Part shown: in pieces, positions 59,329 to 64,000 of the stretch
How the letters are laid out: the number at the start of each line of letters is the position of its first letter
How positions within the stretch are numbered: the first letter of the stretch is position 1
Assembly: GCF_000247695.1 (NCBI RefSeq)
Contig: NW_004624882.1
Coordinates: 1,604,158-1,668,157, forward strand
From: Heterocephalus glaber
Lineage: Eukaryota; Chordata; Mammalia; Rodentia; Bathyergidae
Direction of reading: 5' to 3'
DNA length: 64,000 nucleotides
Made by a program: the position numbers and the translations under genes
The notes under the pieces: generated by a model
The model's database searches: none
Told to the model about the DNA's origin: nothing
The model's input: only the letters and a program-made list of their open reading frames with translations

Positions 59329-60194
59329 TCATGTGAGCCAATGGTGCTGTCCGGCAGAGCAAAACCCAACCACATCTAGATGTTCTTCCCACAAGCCTGA
59401 GGCTCAGGCCGCTCCCTGACCAATTAAATCAGAATCTCTGAGAGTAGGACTCAGGCATCCACATTTCCCTAAAATGTCATGGACAAGACTGGGACTTAAG
59501 TTAGTAGTACGTTCCACATACTACTAACAGGGTCACCTGTGGTGGGGGAGATTATGGGAGATTATGTATTGCCCACAAACTCCTAGTGCTGATGCTGATG
59601 GGCAAAAGACCATGCCCTGAATGGCTAGGTAGCCAATTAGCTGTGTTCATGTCCTGCCACCAAAGCTGCAACAACCTGGGCACAGCTGGATTCAAACAAA
59701 ATTCTATTTATTTGCTCTTTACAAGCAGGGAGACTGCACACTGTGGGAAAACATGAGCATCTCAATCAGAGGGTATTCAAAAGGACTTATATGACTTGGT
59801 CTTGTGTTACATGCTGATGGAATGATCTCAAGAAAATGAGGTTTTCCATGGTTTAGATGCTAACAGAAAGTGGGAGCAATTTTGTCATAAGCTTCTTAAT
59901 AATTGTGAAATGAGGGAGGCAGAGTTAGGTGAGGCATCAGTTAGGTGAGACAAAGAAGCAGCAGTCACTTATAAGGCAGAGGGGCGTGGTGGGTCATGTT
60001 TCTGCTTTGGAGTGTGCTTGGATGGTTGTGTCTGTGCTCACTTGTGATTACTGAGGAGTCTTGTTTTGTCATAATCCATCACAGTCACAGCGTGGCCTTG
60101 TCTAGTGGTGATACTTAGTAAAATTGTTTGCATTCAGCAGAACAGCTAGGCCCATCTCTGGACGTCAGAGGCTGTTTTTCTCTCTGTGTTGGTT

Positions 60195-60370
60195 TTCCAG
60201 TGAGGGAGTGGGAAACTAATGTCTGTTGAGCAGTTGTTCTGTGCCAGGCACTGGGATAAATGCTGTGTCTGTCAACTCCACTGAATGCTGCAATTCTTTC
60301 CATATAATGAGATCACTGAACTCACATCAGTGAAAGAACTGGCATGAAGATAGGATTGGTTCTCAGCTAG
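60195..60370 (-). mobile_element. MIR remnant
   Basis: 'gtctgttgagcagttgttct', 'gtgccaggcactgggataaa' and 'gtgaaagaactggcatgaag' are reversed MIR. Confidence 0.7.
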
Positions 60371-62189
60371 GACTGTGGACTCCTCCAAGTTCAGAAGGGC
60401 CAACATATCTTTTGAACTTGTTACAATTCAAAACCTCATCAATACCAGGTCTTCTGACACATAAACTTAAAGCCATAGCTGCGTAAAATACACATTGATA
60501 TTTAAACAAAACCCAAAATCAATTATTTGGATTATTCTCACATGTCTAGATAGGTCCAGTTACCTCTCAAATCTTGATATTGTACTATGTGGTAACGTAT
60601 CTTTAACTATAGTTGCAGAGGTCTGGCACTCGGCGACAGATGCAGCTGAAGTGTTATCTTTCAAATAATATCATTATTACTGTTTTGTAATTGAAATGAA
60701 CACTCCATGCCCAGAACAAGCAACTGATATTCATTCAGTTGTTTTCCACCCACCCAGACACTTAGCATATGTGTCACTCAAGCTGCAGCATAAATTTGTC
60801 TTCTTCCTGGGGAGTAAGACAGTAGGGAAACCTTAATATGTACCCATATCAGTGATAGAAAATATTCATTTCACAGATCTGGGAACTGAGATTCAGTGTT
60901 TGCACACATAAGACTCCAGAAAAATCACTTGAGAAACTATTGGATTATGAGCAAGCAGTTACTGCAATTCAGTCAAATAAATGGTCAGAAACGAAATGCT
61001 GGGCAAGCACAGAAAAGTTTTCAAAGTAGCTATTTGGAGGATAGATATTAACTATTCCAAGCAGAAAACCACCTCAGGTCAACAGGATATTCTTATATTT
61101 CACCTATGCTTTTTGATCAAATAGAAATATTCTTGTTTAATCAAGCAAGTTGAATCAAGAATTCTGGAAGAAGCAATACACAATCTCTTCCAAACCATAA
61201 AAGAGTGGCACCCTTCTAAGAATTGTTTCAGGCCTTTACTCTGAAGATTGGGTTGTGTCATATAGAAAATCTGGTCACAGTACTAATATCTCTTGGGACT
61301 TGAGAGTGATTTTTATGACAGAGATAGTTTATGTGACCATCATTTTCACTCATAAAATAAGAGAAACTGGTATTCTTTGACCTGTTTTTGCGCTTTCTTT
61401 ATACTGTTCTCAAAACTAACAGTATATGTTAGTGACATTGAAACTAGGGAGAGCGTTGAAGGCAAGGCAGGTGGGAGGTTAAGGCAACAATGAGACTATA
61501 AAAGAAAGTGAAAACCAAGACTGGATTCTTCAGTCATCTCCTAAGAGGACATATACCTTGGAGAATCTCATAACTAGAGATGTTAAACTACCCCAATATC
61601 ATAAATCAGCATGGCAATATATTCCCACTGAAAAGAAAGTAGGTGTGTACAAACACTCATAATACACTATATACAAGGCATGACACATGTATGTGTGTGT
61701 GCAGAATTATGTCAGCTACACATATTCTCTCAGCGTATGTGAATAATGGTTGTATCTTGGTAGTAGAAGTTCAGGTGATTTTTAAAACGTTTTCTCCTAC
61801 TATGTATATTGTTTATATTTTTAGACAAAGCATATATATTATTTTATTATCATACAAGTCACCACATCTATTTTGCGAATGAAATTCTCATTTGGGTCAA
61901 GCTCAACAATCACACATTAAGAACTAAAATGTGATCTACATCTAATGAAGTGAAGAGTTCGGCAGATAGAATGAGAAATTTTGTGGTGGGACAGTGGTAG
62001 GAGGGAACAATACTTTCTCAGCACAAATTTAAAGTAGTTGATTATATATGTGGTGCTTGCCTGGAACATATTATGTTAAAATAATGAAAAGTTAAAATTT
62101 TAATCAATTTTAAACATGAACCTCATTCCACTAGTTGACTTCGGTTTCCCATAACTGACAAATCCAACTGGCCAAATATTTGAGAGCTC

Positions 62190-62440
62190 AATAATAATAA
62201 ACAGCATTATAGTAAGTACCACTATGTATCTGATACTCTTATCGCAAGCTCTGTAGCCCTTCAAGTCGGGTACTACTCTGATTCCTACTATGTAGATGAC
62301 AGAGAAATCACATTGAACTGAAAAGCAGGGTCCCTGTGGAAGCTAATAACCCTAAAAGGGGCAGAAGCAGGCAAACTCGGGCAGTCTGACACTAGAATCT
62401 GTGCTCTTAAGTGAAGTGCTTTACTACTGAATTCTGCTAC
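62190..62440 (-). mobile_element. MIR remnant
   Basis: 'taagtaccactatgtatctg', 'tctgattcctactatgtaga' and 'ctgtgctcttaagtgaagtg' follow the reversed MIR order. Confidence 0.6.
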
Positions 62441-62726
62441 TGATTTGCAAAACCCTGGAGAGCAACAATACAGAAGAATATTTTCTTTTGTCTAAAAATA
62501 AGTCCAATATGAGTCTATTACAATAAGTACCTAAATCCATATAATCAATAAATCATAAAAAGCACATTGTTTCTGGAAAGGCAAAGCCAAGCCATATCAG
62601 GCAATTAAATCAGAGTCTATCATACTGAACTGTGTTGATGGTGGAAAGTCTGTATATTCTAATACGAATGACTGATATAAATTGATTATCATATCTTAGA
62701 ATATGAGGGATTTGATATGTATTATA

Positions 62727-63170
62727 TTGGTCAGCATTTGCTGCATAACAAACCACCTCAAAACTCAGAAGGATGTCCAATAATCTTTTTTTTCCCTCAT
62801 GCTATGGGTTTTTATGACAACCACAGACTGGCTGATTGAGGCCAGACTCAGTTGGGCAGTTGGTTTTGAAGGGTTGAACGGGCTATTCTTAACTTGAAGC
62901 TGCCATCTTGCTCAGTCATGCTCCAGGTGATCAACCTGGGGCTGAGGCTGAAGAAGTAGCAGCCACCAATGGAAAATTTTTCTTATGGCCCTGGTAGAAG
63001 CTCAAGAAACAAGTTCAACTGCACAAGCTCATCCCAAGGCTTTGTTCATGCCATCTTTGCTAATATGCCACTGACCAAAGTCAGTCACCTGGTCCAGTCC
63101 AACAGCAGTGGGGTAGGGGAATATATCCTGCCTCCAGCAGGAAGGGAAGGGAGTACATATCTTTAAATTA
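62727..63170 (-). mobile_element. Ancient LTR-like repeat
   Basis: The start 'gtcagcatttgctgcataac' with 'aaaccacctcaaaactcaga', and later 'ctgccatcttgctcagtcat', resembles the same broad class as 3965-4512. The family is not resolved. Confidence 0.5.
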
Positions 63171-63498
63171 ATTCAACTACCCTAGTGACTAAATTGTACT
63201 AGAACTTAAACACCACTTTCTGCATTAAAAATAAAAAATTCATCACATGTTTTACATATCACATGTTTTACATATACAGTAAAATTTAGCATTTGCATTT
63301 GTATGTTAAGAATTAGGTCATTTCTATGGTTACAAAGGATGGATCCATATTTTCTCTGAGTCAAGTAGTATGATAGGTTTGACAGTTTAAAACTTAGTTG
63401 GAGGAGACATTTCTGTTCCTCTGATGTTCTGACTCTACCCAGGTACTGGGAAAACTCAACCAGCCTTCACAGCCTGGACATTATGAAAGTGAACACTA

Positions 63499-63840
<342 letters not shown>

Positions 63841-63844
63841 GGAG

Positions 63845-64000
63845 ATCCACAGTTATGCTTCTTCAAGGCCTCCTGCTTTAGGCCTTTGCACTGGCTGTTC
63901 CCCTAACCTGGAATGCTCATCTTGCAGATTTCTGTACAACTCACCTTTTCTTCTCCAAAACCTTTGCTCACGTATCATCCTGATTCCTTCGGTGTTCAAT
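63845..64000 (+). mobile_element. L2 LINE fragment, cut by window end
   Basis: The stretch has the hallmark L2 3'-region string of 'ctttgcactggctgttcc' followed by 'tggaatgctc', then a pyrimidine-rich run typical of the L2 coding and 3' end. It is ancient and eroded, with no open frame. Confidence 0.7.

Overview
The window is mammalian nuclear DNA, almost certainly from a rodent. It carries B1-type (7SL-derived) and ID-type (tRNA-derived) SINEs, MT/ORR1-like MaLR LTRs, and a rodent-style L1 with a monomeric promoter array. These sit on a background of ancient mammalian repeats (MIR, L2, MLT1, hAT and Tigger relics, L1M). An unusual ID-like SINE subfamily with a modified anticodon arm hints at a castorimorph rodent (beaver or kangaroo-rat lineage), but I cannot fix the species. 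There are no bacterial-type genes, operons, CRISPR arrays or stand-alone RNA genes.

The only host coding sequence I can support is two exons on the minus strand near the right end (63552-63712 and 59162-59264). Joined in phase, they read as the end of the WW region and most of the PDZ domain of FRMPD4 (Preso/PDZD10). This is an X-linked neuronal scaffold with WW, PDZ and FERM domains that acts at excitatory synapses. Both exons have clean GT/AG splice sites. The 5' part of the gene lies beyond 64000. I did not find the next downstream exon, so 1-59161 is best read as one very long FRMPD4 intron, or most of it.

The intron holds most of the interest. The main parts, left to right, are:
- an L1 3' end cut by the window edge (1-398);
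- MLT1-type LTRs and an older LTR-like repeat (3.5-4.5 kb);
- a Tigger-like element with TA target duplication (7145-7500) and a hAT element with an 8-bp target duplication (8407-8627);
- a young 5'-truncated L1 with two tandem 3' UTR units (20780-22502);
- a twin-primed, internally inverted L1 (25086-27529) whose inverted half forms a large inverted repeat with the previous L1;
- a three-layer nest, MaLR LTR inside a Tigger-like transposon inside a MIR (30.0-30.7 kb);
- an LTR-like repeat with a TC microsatellite (36.2-36.8 kb);
- a solo MaLR LTR with a perfect 5-bp duplication (39557-39925);
- an L1 5' end (monomer array, ORF1, start of ORF2) that has lost its 3' part (45.63-47.3 kb);
- an antisense ancient L1 with a roughly 140-bp tandem array (48.29-51.42 kb).
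Four ID-like SINEs, all with clear target duplications, occur between 33 and 56.5 kb.

I looked for a previously undescribed system and did not find one. The observations worth following concern retrotransposition mechanism and RNA structure inside a neuronal gene's intron. Repeat family names come from recognition of hallmark sequences, not from a database search.
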